Below are positions 33,969-44,052 of a stretch of 64,000 bases of DNA, piece by piece; positions within the stretch are counted from its first letter, which is position 1, and each line of letters begins with the position of its first letter. Source of the DNA: an uncultured Kangiella sp. (lineage in GTDB: Bacteria > Pseudomonadota > Gammaproteobacteria > Enterobacterales > Kangiellaceae); the NCBI GenBank assembly GCA_947503435.1, contig CANNDL010000003.1:62001-126000 (forward strand). Reading direction: 5' to 3'. Made by a program: the position numbers and the translations under genes. The notes under the pieces were generated by a model. That model did not search any database. It saw only the letters and a program-made list of their open reading frames with translations, and was not told the origin of the DNA.

Positions 33969-35759
33969 TTAAAAATCTTCCTCTGCCAAGCCCATCATAG
34001 TTCTTGAACCTGCAGTCAATTTTCGATAGTAACTTTCAATTTCAGGAAGAATTCTTTGAAAAAAGAACTCCGCTGTAATTATTTTATTTTGATAGAATTT
34101 TTTATCTTGATCTTCAGAATGAACTTTATTAGTTGCAATAGCCACCAATTGCGCCCAAGTATAAGCCATTGCAGTTAATGCGATAATATATAAGTAATCG
34201 TAAGCCGCAGCTCCTAGTTCATTAGGATTTTTTGCCGCATTATGAGCTATAAATTCACTAGATTTTTGGCAAATAGCAAGAGAATTCCTCAACGGTTCTA
34301 TAAAGACCTCCAGACCTTCTTGCTGCCTATTATTCTCTATAAATTCCGCTATTTCTAACATAAATACTTTCAGTAGACGTCCGTTATCTATCATCAATTT
34401 TCGACCCACTAGATCCATTGCCTGAATTCCATTTGCCCCTTCATAGATCTGGGCAATTCTGGCATCTCTTACAAACTGCTCCATACCCCACTCTTGAATA
34501 TAGCCGTGTCCACCAAAAACTTGCAACGCATCATTACAGTTCTCTGTTCCTTTATCCGTAAAGTAAGCCTTTAAGACAGGAGTTAATAAAGCAACAACAT
34601 CATCATTAGCTTGCCTAATTTCGTCATTAGGATGGCGCTCTGACAGATCTATCTTATTTGCAATATACAAACCTAACGCACGAGCTCCTTCATTAAATAC
34701 ACGAATTTTCATAAGCATTCTTCGAACATCAGGATGGACAATGATAGGGTCTGCTTTTGATTCAGGGTCAGAAGCGCCGGTTAACGCTCTTCCTTGTCTA
34801 CGGTCTTTGGCATATTCAACCGCATTCTGATATGCCACTTCAGATAATGCCGTGCCTTGCAGAGCTACATCCATCCGCGCCACATTCATCATGACAAACA
34901 TTGCACGCATTCCTTTGTGTAAGTCTCCAACTAAATATCCCTTTGCTTGGTCATAATTCATAACACAGGTTGAATTTCCGTGAATACCCATCTTATGTTC
35001 AATTGATCCGCACATGACTGAATTTCTATCTCCTAATGAGCCATCTGCGTTCACATTAAATTTGGGAACTAAAAATAGTGAAACTCCTTTGATACCACTA
35101 GGACCTCCTGGTACTTTTGCTAATACCAAATGGATAATATTTTCTGACAAGTCGTGTTCACCCGCAGAAATAAATATCTTAGTGCCAGTTACGGCATAAG
35201 AGCCATCATCTTGCGGCTCAGCCTTGGTGGTCATCAATCCTAAATCGGTGCCACATTGCGGTTCTGTTAGATTCATGGTTCCAGTCCATTCACCCGAAAC
35301 CATTTTATGCAAAAACTTTTCTTTCAGTTCTGTAGATGCGCTCTTTTCTATTGCCGTTGCTGCGCCGTGAGTAAGACCGGGGTACATAGAAAATGCACCA
35401 TTTGAAGAAATTGCCATTTCGCTTAATGCAAAGCCAATGCTTCTTGGTAATTCTTGGCCGCCATACTCACTTGGTGCAGTTAAAGTAGCCCAACCCATTT
35501 CAGTGTATTGCTGATAAGCTTCCTTGAATCCTGTCGGAGTTTTAACCTCTCCCTTTTCTAGTGAACAGCCTTCTTGATCACCGACCTGATTAAGCGGAAA
35601 CAATACCGATGACATAAATTTGCCACCTTCTTCTAAAATTGAGTCTATTAGCTCTGGAGTAGCTTCATTAAACCCTGGTAAGTCTGAATATTGTTGGATA
35701 TTAATGAATTCTTTAAATAAGAAAGAGAGCTCTTTCAATGGGGCATCATATTTTGGCAT
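33969..35759 (-). CDS. Acyl-CoA dehydrogenase (FadE/DmdC-like)
   Basis: A 596-residue flavoprotein. Order: N-terminal helical domain (about 80-155), middle beta domain (about 158-270, starting MNLTEPQCGTDLG), C-terminal helical domain (about 280-450) with QVFGGHGYIQEWG and IYEGANGIQAMDL containing the catalytic-glutamate region, and an additional C-terminal domain (about 465-590) found in long acyl-CoA dehydrogenases. It oxidises acyl-CoA to enoyl-CoA in beta-oxidation. Related enzymes include 3-methylmercaptopropionyl-CoA dehydrogenase (DmdC), so the substrate is not settled. A single gene, convergent with the VWA gene. Confidence 0.9.
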   Translation of the reverse strand: MPKYDAPLKELSFLFKEFINIQQYSDLPGFNEATPELIDSILEEGGKFMSSVLFPLNQVGDQEGCSLEKGEVKTPTGFKEAYQQYTEMGWATLTAPSEYGGQELPRSIGFALSEMAISSNGAFSMYPGLTHGAATAIEKSASTELKEKFLHKMVSGEWTGTMNLTEPQCGTDLGLMTTKAEPQDDGSYAVTGTKIFISAGEHDLSENIIHLVLAKVPGGPSGIKGVSLFLVPKFNVNADGSLGDRNSVMCGSIEHKMGIHGNSTCVMNYDQAKGYLVGDLHKGMRAMFVMMNVARMDVALQGTALSEVAYQNAVEYAKDRRQGRALTGASDPESKADPIIVHPDVRRMLMKIRVFNEGARALGLYIANKIDLSERHPNDEIRQANDDVVALLTPVLKAYFTDKGTENCNDALQVFGGHGYIQEWGMEQFVRDARIAQIYEGANGIQAMDLVGRKLMIDNGRLLKVFMLEIAEFIENNRQQEGLEVFIEPLRNSLAICQKSSEFIAHNAAKNPNELGAAAYDYLYIIALTAMAYTWAQLVAIATNKVHSEDQDKKFYQNKIITAEFFFQRILPEIESYYRKLTAGSRTMMGLAEEDF

Positions 35760-35830
35760 AAATTATCCACCTCTAACTGGTCTTACCACCAATATTAGTA
35801 TCGAATGCTGATAAGGTCAAATCTGTCTAA

Positions 35831-37558
35831 CTAAAGATTCAACTCCTGTTTAAGATGCTGAATTAAAGCCAGTATGTCGCCTTTAACCTTTAAATTTTTA
35901 GCTAAGGTATGTTGCTGTCCATTATGGGTTTTTAATAGCAGATTATAAAATTTGGTGTTGCCCGAACTTGCTTGTGAAGTCATGTCAAAATCTAAAATAT
36001 CTAACGCCTGTATAGAGCTAGTTTTACCAAAAGCAAGATGCCCTGTTTGGTAATGTAGTCCCGAGCCATCAATGTATATTCTGCTTTTAAATAGCGCGGC
36101 TCTTAAGCCGATTACACCTAGCAAACCTCCAACTAGTCCGAAAATGATTGGAAATAGTATAGAGGCGCCCGCAATATACACACCTACTCCAATGGCCACA
36201 AAAAGGAATCCAAGTAGGGACATAAATATCCAGGTGGCCGAGTTGAGTCGAGGGAAATGATATTCCACTCCCAAGTTACTGTAAGACTGAATGACCCCAG
36301 TTTTACTCCAATTCCCCCTTTCCATAGATTTGCTTTGAAAATTACTAATCCGATCTTCACTGAATAAATCTGACTCTTGTGCATCTCGCAACGACCTTTC
36401 TTCTTCAGATAGAGGGAATGCAGGAACCTCAAAATCTAATTTTAAATCGGGGCCTTTTTGTTCGCTTGAAATGCTAAGACGCCATAAGTATTGCGATTTT
36501 GAATTGCTTTCATCGGTGGGTTTTAGGTTTCTTGGGACTTCAAATTCAAATCTACATTCAGAAGAATAAAGCTCTACTCTTTGTGTGTCTTCCCAAAGGA
36601 TTTTTTCTTTTTTTGAGCGATTTTTGCCACTCCCAGATTCGTATTTATGTATTGAAGCTAATTTTAGAATTGCATTCGATTGGCTAAATCGGTTTTGCGC
36701 GAACTGCAAATACCCAGTATTAAAATCACCTATCTTGATTCGACCTTCGTTTATGTGTAATTGGGTACGGCCATATTTTTTATGCCTTGAAAATAAAACA
36801 ATTGTCCAAAATATTAAGCCTATCCCTACTAGTGGGAATAATAATATCAATAGCCCTATATACTCTTCTTTTTTTATAATTTCTGGTAAACCAAAAATGG
36901 TTGCGGGCAACGATATTAAATTCCAAAATACAGCAAAGACGGCGATACCAATATAGCTGGATTTGGTATTTGGTGATAAGTAATCAGCTTGCCATTCGGT
37001 TTTCCATTTCCAGGGCTGCTCTTGGAATTGTTTTTGTAGGGCTTGCTCACGTTTACCTTTTTTTTGCGCCCAAAAGCCTGCAAATATGATACCCGCCCCA
37101 ACACCACCAAAGACCAATAGAAATATAGATGAAAAGCCTATCATCTCCCAACGAATACCCTTATCTATAACTGATTTTTCAGGATCCGCTGGGTCGTAAT
37201 AAACAGTAATACTATCGTTTTTATGTTTTGCCGCAGATAACTTGCGATAAAAACTTCTTTGATAGTTTCCTATATTATCACTGCCTGAGTGAAAATTTAG
37301 TTGTTGGGACTTATAGAGCTGATCATTAACTTTATATTCGTATTGTCCCTTAACACCATAACTGGTGCTTCCATCATTATGAGAAACTGTTTGTTCAACT
37401 GTTATAAGACGCGCTTGTACCGGTTGCCAATCATTTGCCGACCAAGACTTCCATATAGCTGATGATTGCCATAGAAATATGCCTAATCCAGCCAAAAGAA
37501 AAATACCACCGAATAGTACTAAACAACCTAGGCCTTTTTGGGACTGTGATTCATTCAC
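35831..37558 (-). CDS. DUF3592 membrane protein
   Basis: A 575-residue protein with an N-terminal membrane helix (about 10-30), a DUF3592-type extracytoplasmic stretch (about 42-130, with VYYDPADPEKSVID), helices near 138-165, 195-215 and 230-255, a long soluble segment, and further helices near 430-480. It ends with a soluble tail resembling a PH-like domain. Its start overlaps the stop of the zinc-ribbon gene upstream by four bases, so the two form an operon. Function unknown. Confidence 0.75.
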   Translation of the reverse strand: MNESQSQKGLGCLVLFGGIFLLAGLGIFLWQSSAIWKSWSANDWQPVQARLITVEQTVSHNDGSTSYGVKGQYEYKVNDQLYKSQQLNFHSGSDNIGNYQRSFYRKLSAAKHKNDSITVYYDPADPEKSVIDKGIRWEMIGFSSIFLLVFGGVGAGIIFAGFWAQKKGKREQALQKQFQEQPWKWKTEWQADYLSPNTKSSYIGIAVFAVFWNLISLPATIFGLPEIIKKEEYIGLLILLFPLVGIGLIFWTIVLFSRHKKYGRTQLHINEGRIKIGDFNTGYLQFAQNRFSQSNAILKLASIHKYESGSGKNRSKKEKILWEDTQRVELYSSECRFEFEVPRNLKPTDESNSKSQYLWRLSISSEQKGPDLKLDFEVPAFPLSEEERSLRDAQESDLFSEDRISNFQSKSMERGNWSKTGVIQSYSNLGVEYHFPRLNSATWIFMSLLGFLFVAIGVGVYIAGASILFPIIFGLVGGLLGVIGLRAALFKSRIYIDGSGLHYQTGHLAFGKTSSIQALDILDFDMTSQASSGNTKFYNLLLKTHNGQQHTLAKNLKVKGDILALIQHLKQELNL

Positions 37559-38088
37559 CGTTTTAATAAGCTTTTAATTAATTGAGTTTGCGCATGGGCT
37601 TGCATCCACTTTTTAAACTCTATGACTTTTTGGTAATTTTCTTGACCTAGTTTATTTTTAATACCTTGTTCCACAGCATCGTGGGCAGTTTTCTTTTTGA
37701 CTCTAATTTGCCATGGCTCTGTTGTTATTTTGGTTAATTTATCATTTAAACCAAGTTGGTGAAGCAGCTGCCATTCACCTTGATCTAACCAAGCCTCATC
37801 ACACTTTAAACAAATATCTACTCGATTTTTCACTCCAGATTGTATTAAAAACTTTTGCATTAAAGTCGAGCAATTAGGGCATATTATGGCGTTTTTAGAA
37901 TCATCTGCCGTTATATCTAATTTAGTATTAGATACAGCCTCTTCAATATGAGTCGATTCAATCCAATTTCTATAACTTAGCAAATTTACGAAACAGCCGT
38001 GACACTTTAGGCAAGTTTTCGCAGGTAAATTTGATTCTAATTTAATTGGCTTTAACGGTGTATTTGAGCACTGGGGACAATATGACAT
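37555..38088 (-). CDS. Zinc-ribbon (TFIIB-type zinc finger) protein
   Basis: A 177-residue soluble protein with two zinc-ribbon units: CPQC...CLKCHGC (about 4-32) and CPNC...CLKCDEAWLDQGEW (about 70-110), the pattern of the zf-TFIIB family. The remainder is helical and basic. It is the first gene of a two-gene operon with the DUF3592 protein (ATGA overlap). The role is unknown; family members are often encoded with membrane proteins. Confidence 0.8.
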   Translation of the reverse strand: MSYCPQCSNTPLKPIKLESNLPAKTCLKCHGCFVNLLSYRNWIESTHIEEAVSNTKLDITADDSKNAIICPNCSTLMQKFLIQSGVKNRVDICLKCDEAWLDQGEWQLLHQLGLNDKLTKITTEPWQIRVKKKTAHDAVEQGIKNKLGQENYQKVIEFKKWMQAHAQTQLIKSLLKR

Positions 38089-38214
38089 TTTTAATCACTG
38101 TTTATATCAATTATGAATATCTTAGCTTTGGTTGTACCTCTTTATCAATAAAAAGCGGTACAATAGCGCCAATTTAAAGGCAATGCCTATATTTAATTCG
38201 TTTGGAGATGATTA

Positions 38215-39396
38215 ATGGTTATTAAACCTAAAGTTCGCGGATTTATTTGTACAGCTTCCCACCCAAAAGGATGTGTTGCTCACGTACAAGAACAAATTGA
38301 TTACATTAAGCAACAAATCACTGAAGTTCCAACTCAAGCGCCAAAGAACGTTCTAGTAATTGGCTCTTCAACTGGCTATGGTCTCGCTTCTCGTTTAGTT
38401 TCCGCTTTTGGCTATGGCGCTAAAACGCTTGGCTTATTCTTCGAAAAAGAAGCCAGCGAACGTAAGACAGGCACTGCAGGTTGGTATAACAACCGTGGAT
38501 TTGAATTGGCCGCTGACAAAGCAGGTTTATGGCACAAAAGCCTTAACGGTGATGCTTTTTCGCACCAAGCAAAGGAAGATGCCATTAAAATCATCAAAGA
38601 AGAAATGGGCAAAATCGATATGGTGGTTTACTCGCTCGCATCTCCTCGTCGTCAAGATCCAGATTCAGGCGAAGTGTATAAATCAGTATTGAAGCCTATC
38701 GGTGAAGCTGTCACAGAAAAGTCATTAAATACCGACAAAGGTGAAGTTCACTCTATTTCGATAGATCCAGCTACCGATGATGATATTCAAAACACCATTA
38801 AAGTGATGGGTGGCGAAGATTGGGAATTATGGATGAAAGCGTTGGACGAAGCCGGCGTTTTGGCAGATGGCGTGAAAACTGTCGCTTATACTTATATCGG
38901 TAAAAAACTCACTTGGCCTATTTATGGCCACGCCACTATCGGTAAAGCTAAAGAAGACTTGGATCGAGCATCTCATGCTATCCATGAACACTTACAAACT
39001 AAATACAATGGTACGGCTAACGTTGCAGTTTTAAAAGCTGTCGTCACTCAAGCAAGCTCGGCGATTCCAGTAATGCCACTTTATATTTCTTTACTCTACA
39101 AGGTGATGAAAGAGGCTGGCGTTCATGAAAATCCTGTTGAACAGATTAAAGGGTTAATCCATGACCAAATGGTTAATGGTGAAGCACTTTATGATGATAC
39201 ACGTCGCTACCGTTTAGACCTGAAAGAGTTGGATGATAGTATTCAAGACAAAGTAGAAGCTTTATGGGATATTGCTTCCACAGAAAATATATCTGAAATC
39301 TCTGACTACACCGGATACAAACATGAGTTCTTTAAATTGTTTGGGTTTGAAGTGGATGGTGTTGATTACGAAGAAGACTTAGATCCTAGAATCTAA
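38215..39396 (+). CDS. fabV: NADH-dependent enoyl-ACP reductase FabV
   Basis: A 393-residue protein, the normal length for FabV. The N-terminus MVIKPKVRGFICTASHPKGC is diagnostic. The NAD-binding loop is VIGSSTGYGLASR (about 48-60) and the catalytic Tyr-x8-Lys motif is YGHATIGKAK (about 236-245). It performs the last reduction of each fatty-acid elongation cycle in the cytoplasm. FabV is also known for natural resistance to triclosan. GGAG precedes the ATG by eight bases. It is a single-gene unit with its own terminator. Confidence 0.97.
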   Translation: MVIKPKVRGFICTASHPKGCVAHVQEQIDYIKQQITEVPTQAPKNVLVIGSSTGYGLASRLVSAFGYGAKTLGLFFEKEASERKTGTAGWYNNRGFELAADKAGLWHKSLNGDAFSHQAKEDAIKIIKEEMGKIDMVVYSLASPRRQDPDSGEVYKSVLKPIGEAVTEKSLNTDKGEVHSISIDPATDDDIQNTIKVMGGEDWELWMKALDEAGVLADGVKTVAYTYIGKKLTWPIYGHATIGKAKEDLDRASHAIHEHLQTKYNGTANVAVLKAVVTQASSAIPVMPLYISLLYKVMKEAGVHENPVEQIKGLIHDQMVNGEALYDDTRRYRLDLKELDDSIQDKVEALWDIASTENISEISDYTGYKHEFFKLFGFEVDGVDYEEDLDPRI

Positions 39397-39412
39397 TACT
39401 CTCATATATAAA

Positions 39413-39436
39413 AAAGCAGGCTTCGGCCTGCTTTTA
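39413..39436 (+). terminator. fabV terminator
   Basis: GCAGGC TTCG GCCTGC (39416-39431), a stable UUCG tetraloop hairpin, flanked by A's on the left and TTTTATATT on the right, so it may work in both directions. Confidence 0.9.
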
Positions 39437-39543
39437 TATTGGTTGTGCATAACCGTTTGAATTCTTTACATTTTTTTAAATTATTACTTTACTCACTACC
39501 TATATAAAAATAATACACCTTATAAATCAATAAGTTAACTTTG

Positions 39544-39685
39544 TTGGCACACTTTATGCTTATACTATATATGTGAGCACACGCATGTGCTGACTATCCC
39601 CGGTTAGTGGAGTACAACTACCCCGTACAAAATTAACCAATCAATGCGCAAGCCATTTGCCCATCCAATAGGATGGGCTTTTTTT
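39544..39685 (+). ncRNA. Candidate small RNA with its own promoter and terminator
   Basis: After the fabV terminator there is no plus-strand gene, yet a promoter-like TTGGCA (39544-39549) with ATATAT 17 bases further on (39567-39572), and a strong plus-strand terminator (GCCCATCC AATA GGATGGGC then seven T's, 39659-39685), bracket about 110 bases. Internal hairpins are possible: AGCACA/TGTGCT around a CGCA loop, GTAC...GTAC, and GGTTA/TAACC. I cannot match it to a known family. Confidence 0.5.
39659..39685 (+). terminator. Plus-strand terminator with no upstream protein gene
   Basis: An eight-base stem GCCCATCC/GGATGGGC with an AATA loop, followed by TTTTTTT on the plus strand only. The minus side lacks a T run, so it cannot serve the LON-domain operon. 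Confidence 0.85.
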
Positions 39686-39712
39686 ATGGTAATAAAATAA
39701 CGATAAAAATCG

Positions 39713-40306
39713 TTAGCCTTTAAGCCAATGCAGCATTTTATAAAGAATAGTTTGTCGCATATTTAGATCTGCGGTTTCTAAAATAGCTTGCTTTTGTTGC
39801 TCTTGAATAGGTAAAAACTCAGTTAGACGCTCCATTACAAAGCCAAGCTCATTCCACTTTATGGGATCTTCGATGATATCCACCTCAGGGTGTTGAGATA
39901 GATCCATTAAGAGGCTTCTTAACTCATCCTCTTCGTTAGGCAATGTTAATGACTCAAGTGGCTTTAGCCAAGATATGTTGGCAGTTTGCAGATTATCCGG
40001 CAAGGTCTCCAAACTATTAATTTGGAAGCGTTCTTTTCCAAGGCAACTAATATTAAGAATTCCTGCATCACTTTGTTCAAAGTCTACTATTTCAACATAA
40101 GTTCCCATAGAAAATGGAACAGCCGGATGCCCTACCTCTTGGCCCTTTTTGATAAGACAAACCCCGAAACCTTGCCCTTTCGAAAGTTGCTCTGAAATCA
40201 TACTGAGATAGCGTTGCTCAAAAATTTGTAATCTGAACAAGCTATCAGGAAATACTACTCGGCCGAGTGGAAATATCGGAATTAATCGATTATCGGCAAA
40301 ATCCAT
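39713..40306 (-). CDS. LON substrate-binding-domain protein
   Basis: A 197-residue protein that is a stand-alone version of the N-terminal domain of Lon protease (PF02190-like): IPIFPLGRVVFPDSLFRLQIFEQRY near the start is typical. It has no ATPase or protease domain. Such proteins may bind unfolded substrates, but their role is poorly known. It is the last gene of a minus-strand run with mpl, ubiX and the ABC transporter, and its start lies directly after the permease stop. Confidence 0.85.
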   Translation of the reverse strand: MDFADNRLIPIFPLGRVVFPDSLFRLQIFEQRYLSMISEQLSKGQGFGVCLIKKGQEVGHPAVPFSMGTYVEIVDFEQSDAGILNISCLGKERFQINSLETLPDNLQTANISWLKPLESLTLPNEEDELRSLLMDLSQHPEVDIIEDPIKWNELGFVMERLTEFLPIQEQQKQAILETADLNMRQTILYKMLHWLKG

Positions 40307-41104
40307 TTAAGAACGCAAGCCTTTGCCCTTATTTAATAAATACAAACATACCGAAGCTAAAATAATAATAAAGACAAATATTAGGCCAAAGGCAACTCCA
40401 ACCGAAATATCAGACTTGCCTAAGAATCCGTAACGAAATGCATTGACCATATAAATAATCGGATTAGCCTTAGAAACGTTTTGCCAAAAATCTGGCAGTA
40501 ATTGAATCGAATAAAACACTCCACCTAGATATGTTAAAGGTGTTAAGACGAAAGTAGGAATTATCGAAATATCATCGAATGACTTGGCAAATAAAGCGTT
40601 TAAAAAGCCGGCCATCGCAAACAAAATGGAGGTCAAGATAATTACACTTATCACTACCAAAATATTATGAATAACAATATTGTCAATAAAGAACAAGGAA
40701 ACCATGGTGACTATGAAGCCAGTCAAAAGACCTCTTAACACACCACCGCCGACAAAGCCTGCCAGAATAATCCAGTTAGGAACTGGTGAAATCATCATTT
40801 CCTCAATGGACCTTTGGTATTTGGCACTGAAAAATGAGGAGACTACATTTGAATAAGAATTGGTTATCACTGACATCATGATTAAGCCAGGAACAATAAA
40901 TTCCATATAAGGCAAGCCATCCATTGTACCGACTCGTGAGCCAATTAAATTACCAAAAATAACAAAATACAAACTCATGGTAATAGCTGGCGGTAAAATA
41001 GTTTGCACCCAAATACGAGTAAATCGAGTCACTTCCTTGGTGATAATGGTTTTGAATGCGACCCAGTTAGAGCCTTGGATTGGAGTAGTATTGATTCTAT
41101 CCAT
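40307..41104 (-). CDS. yadH: ABC-2 type exporter permease (YadH-like)
   Basis: A 265-residue inner-membrane protein with about six membrane helices and the ABC-2 pattern (TITMSLYFVIFGNLIGSRVG; SYSNVVSSFFSAKYQRSIEE; LTPLTYLGGVFYSIQLLP). Length and pattern match E. coli YadH. Its first base overlaps the last base of the ATPase gene, so permease and ATPase are translated together. The substrate is unknown. Confidence 0.88.
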   Translation of the reverse strand: MDRINTTPIQGSNWVAFKTIITKEVTRFTRIWVQTILPPAITMSLYFVIFGNLIGSRVGTMDGLPYMEFIVPGLIMMSVITNSYSNVVSSFFSAKYQRSIEEMMISPVPNWIILAGFVGGGVLRGLLTGFIVTMVSLFFIDNIVIHNILVVISVIILTSILFAMAGFLNALFAKSFDDISIIPTFVLTPLTYLGGVFYSIQLLPDFWQNVSKANPIIYMVNAFRYGFLGKSDISVGVAFGLIFVFIIILASVCLYLLNKGKGLRS

Positions 41105-42054
41105 TAGCCTTCTCCATTTGCAGTTGACACATTTTCATCAGAACCTTTTTCGACCATTCGAACAAATAATTCCTCTAATCGATTAGCTTTGTTGCGCATA
41201 CTTAATACTGAAATATTATGTTTATCGAGCTCAGCAAAAACACCATTTACTCCTACACCTTTCTTTACATCCACTTCTAAAGTGTTTTCATCTCGCTGAC
41301 GGATATCGTAACCATCAAACGCCGGTAAATTTCCGGGCAATCCTTGTGTATCCAAAACGAAAGTTTCCATATCAAGCTGTGCCAATAACGATTTCATATC
41401 AGTATTTTGTACAATTTCGCCTTGGTTAATTATAGCAATGTTACGGCAAAGGCTTTCTGCTTCTTCCAGGTAGTGAGTGGTTAAGACAATCGTTGTACCT
41501 TGCTCGTTTAAACGTTGCATAAAATCCCACATAGAACGACGTAACTCAATATCAACCCCAGCTGTCGGCTCATCAAGAATTAGTAATTTAGGACTATGAA
41601 TTAATCCGCGTGCAATCATCAAGCGACGTTTCATGCCTCCTGATAACTCACGCGATTGGCTATTACGTTTATCCCATAAACCCAACTCTTCTAATAAGGG
41701 CTGCGAGCGTTTTTTTGCTTCCTTACGGCTAATGCCATAATATCCTGCTTGCTGCACAATAATTTGCTCGACGCCTTCAAACATATTGAAGTTAAATTCT
41801 TGAGGCACTAGCCCTAAATTCTGCTTGGCTTTAGCTAAATCTGTATCGATATTATGGCCAAAGACACTTACCGAACCTTGAGATTTATTAACTAACGAGC
41901 TAATTACGCCAATGGCAGTAGATTTACCCGCGCCATTAGGTCCAAGCAGTGCAAAAAAATCACCTTGTTCAACTTCAAGGTCAATTCCTTTTAAAGCTTG
42001 TGTACCGCCAGAATAAGTCTTATGTAAATTTGAAATAGATAAAGCTTTTGTCAT
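41104..42054 (-). CDS. yadG: ABC exporter ATPase (YadG-like)
   Basis: A 316-residue protein with Walker A LGPNGAGKST (about 37-46), signature ELSGGMKRR, Walker B LLILDEPTAGVD and an H-loop in TTHYLEEAE. The C-terminal 80 residues are the extension common in DrrA/YadG-type exporter ATPases. It pairs with the permease at 40307. Confidence 0.9.
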   Translation of the reverse strand: MTKALSISNLHKTYSGGTQALKGIDLEVEQGDFFALLGPNGAGKSTAIGVISSLVNKSQGSVSVFGHNIDTDLAKAKQNLGLVPQEFNFNMFEGVEQIIVQQAGYYGISRKEAKKRSQPLLEELGLWDKRNSQSRELSGGMKRRLMIARGLIHSPKLLILDEPTAGVDIELRRSMWDFMQRLNEQGTTIVLTTHYLEEAESLCRNIAIINQGEIVQNTDMKSLLAQLDMETFVLDTQGLPGNLPAFDGYDIRQRDENTLEVDVKKGVGVNGVFAELDKHNISVLSMRNKANRLEELFVRMVEKGSDENVSTANGEG

Positions 42055-42070
42055 TGTTATCTCTTATTTG

Positions 42071-42688
42071 TTAATTACCGCTATAGCCCCAGCGATGCCC
42101 TAATGGATGCTCAATATCTAAATGGTCGAGAATTCTTGCCACCACAAAGTCTACTAAATCATCAATGGAGCTGGGTTGGTTATAAAATCCTGGCGAAGCC
42201 GGTAAAATTGTTGCTCCCACTTCAGATAGCCGAGTCATATTCTGTAAGTGGATCGTATTATAAGGGGTTTCGCGAGGCACTAAAATTAACTGCCCACGTT
42301 CTTTTAAAACTACATCAGCAGCGCGCTCAATTAAGTTATCCGAAGCACCATTTGCAATAGCACTTAAAGTTCCCGTTGAGCAAGGGCAAATAATCATTCG
42401 TTTCGGGGCGCTAGAACCGCTTGCCACAGGTGACATCCAGTTGTCGTTAGAAAATGCCTGAATGTAACCTTCTGGTAAATTTAGCTGTGCAGTTAATTCT
42501 TTTTCTACCACACTTGGCGATTTATTAACTTTTATATCGCATTCAGTAGCAAGTACAACTCGTGCGGCACTCGACAGCATCAAATAACAATGATCAAAGT
42601 GCTCCGCCAATTGTTGTATTAAACGCAAAGCGTAAGGAGCGCCTGAAGCGCCTGTAATCGCTAGAGTGATAGCTTTCTGCTTGTTCAT
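42071..42688 (-). CDS. ubiX: Flavin prenyltransferase UbiX
   Basis: A 205-residue protein with the family signature [17 protein letters not shown] at the start, [28 protein letters not shown] in the middle and [16 protein letters not shown]. It makes prenylated FMN, the cofactor for UbiD-type decarboxylases in ubiquinone synthesis. It lies between mpl and yadG on the same strand, with short gaps on each side. Confidence 0.95.
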   Translation of the reverse strand: MNKQKAITLAITGASGAPYALRLIQQLAEHFDHCYLMLSSAARVVLATECDIKVNKSPSVVEKELTAQLNLPEGYIQAFSNDNWMSPVASGSSAPKRMIICPCSTGTLSAIANGASDNLIERAADVVLKERGQLILVPRETPYNTIHLQNMTRLSEVGATILPASPGFYNQPSSIDDLVDFVVARILDHLDIEHPLGHRWGYSGN

Positions 42689-42699
42689 TCTTTACCTGC

Positions 42700-44052
42700 T
42701 TATCCTGCCAATTGGTCAAGTAGCTTTTGATGAATACCACCAAAACCGCCATTCGACATGACTAAAATTTTATCACTCGATTTTACCATGTTTTTGACGT
42801 GCACCAGAATTGAATCGACATCGGGCAAAATGTGCAAATTTGCTATACTTGATTTTTCCGACTCTGGGAAACCCCAACCATACTCAGCGGGTTTATGAAT
42901 AATCACTTCATCAGCTTCGAGTAGCGAAGCAAGTAAAGTTTCTCTATGGATCCCAGAGCGCATGGTCGCAGAACGGAGATCTACAATCGCTATAATTTTA
43001 TTGTCGCCAACTTTGGCTCTAAAACCATCTAGCGTGCTTTTTATCGCTGTAGGATGGTGAGCAAAATCGTCGTAAATTTCAATTCCATCAGACTCGCCTT
43101 TAAGTTCCATACGACGTTTTACGTTTTGGAACTCTCCTAAAGCATCGCAGCAATGCTTAGCAGGAACGCCTGCATGACGAGCGGCAGCAATCGCCGCCAA
43201 AGCATTATTGACATTATGCAGTCCAATTAATGGCCATTTTACTTCGCCTTGCTTATCTCCATCAAAGTAAACCTCAAAATGACTGGCATCTTTTTTAAGC
43301 AGCCTATAACCCCAACCTTCATCACTAAGCGTGAGTTCAGAATCTGACCATAATCCTTGTTCAATAACCTGATGTAAATTTGTCTCGGTATCTGGATAAA
43401 TCACCAAACCGTTAGCTGGCACGATCCTAATTAAATGATGAAATTGTTTTTGGATAGCCGCTAAATCATCAAAGATATCCGCATGATCGAATTCCAAATT
43501 ATTCATGATCAATGTTCGTGGGCGGTAATGGACAAACTTAGAGCGTTTATCAAAAAAGGCCGTATCGTATTCATCGGCTTCAACCACAAAAAATGGTGAT
43601 TCAGTTAAACGGGCGGAAAGACCAAAATTCTCTGGTATACCGCCAATTAAGAAACCGGGCTCTAGATTCGAATATTCAAGAATCCAAGCCAACATACTGG
43701 CTGTAGTGGTTTTACCATGAGTGCCTGCAACCGCTAAAACCCATTTGTCTTTAAGAGTGTTTTCACATAACCACTGAGGCCCTGAACGATAATTCAGCCC
43801 CTTCTCCAGTACGTATTCCACAGATGGGTTTCCACGCGACATAGCATTGCCTATTACCACACAGTCCGTTTGTTCGGGAATATATTTAGGATCAAAACCT
43901 TGAATAAGCTCAATTCCTTGCTCTTCTAATTGAGTACTCATTGGCGGATACACATTTTGGTCGCTACCACTAACTGACATGCCTTGCTGCTTGGCAAGCA
44001 GCGCAATACCGCCCATGAAGGTGCCACAAATGCCTAAAATATGGATATGCAT
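42700..44052 (-). CDS. mpl: UDP-N-acetylmuramate:tripeptide ligase Mpl (murein peptide recycling)
   Basis: I place the start at 44052 because MHIHILGICGTFMGG is exactly the N-terminus of Mpl proteins. The open frame reaches 44091 and would add 13 poorly conserved residues. About 450 residues, with the ATP loop GTHGKTTTA (about 110), FFVVEADEYDTAFFDKRSKF and NNLEFDHADIFDDL. It attaches recycled L-Ala-D-Glu-mDAP tripeptide to UDP-MurNAc in the cytoplasm. First gene of the mpl-ubiX-yadGH-LON run. Confidence 0.95.
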   Translation of the reverse strand: MHIHILGICGTFMGGIALLAKQQGMSVSGSDQNVYPPMSTQLEEQGIELIQGFDPKYIPEQTDCVVIGNAMSRGNPSVEYVLEKGLNYRSGPQWLCENTLKDKWVLAVAGTHGKTTTASMLAWILEYSNLEPGFLIGGIPENFGLSARLTESPFFVVEADEYDTAFFDKRSKFVHYRPRTLIMNNLEFDHADIFDDLAAIQKQFHHLIRIVPANGLVIYPDTETNLHQVIEQGLWSDSELTLSDEGWGYRLLKKDASHFEVYFDGDKQGEVKWPLIGLHNVNNALAAIAAARHAGVPAKHCCDALGEFQNVKRRMELKGESDGIEIYDDFAHHPTAIKSTLDGFRAKVGDNKIIAIVDLRSATMRSGIHRETLLASLLEADEVIIHKPAEYGWGFPESEKSSIANLHILPDVDSILVHVKNMVKSSDKILVMSNGGFGGIHQKLLDQLAG

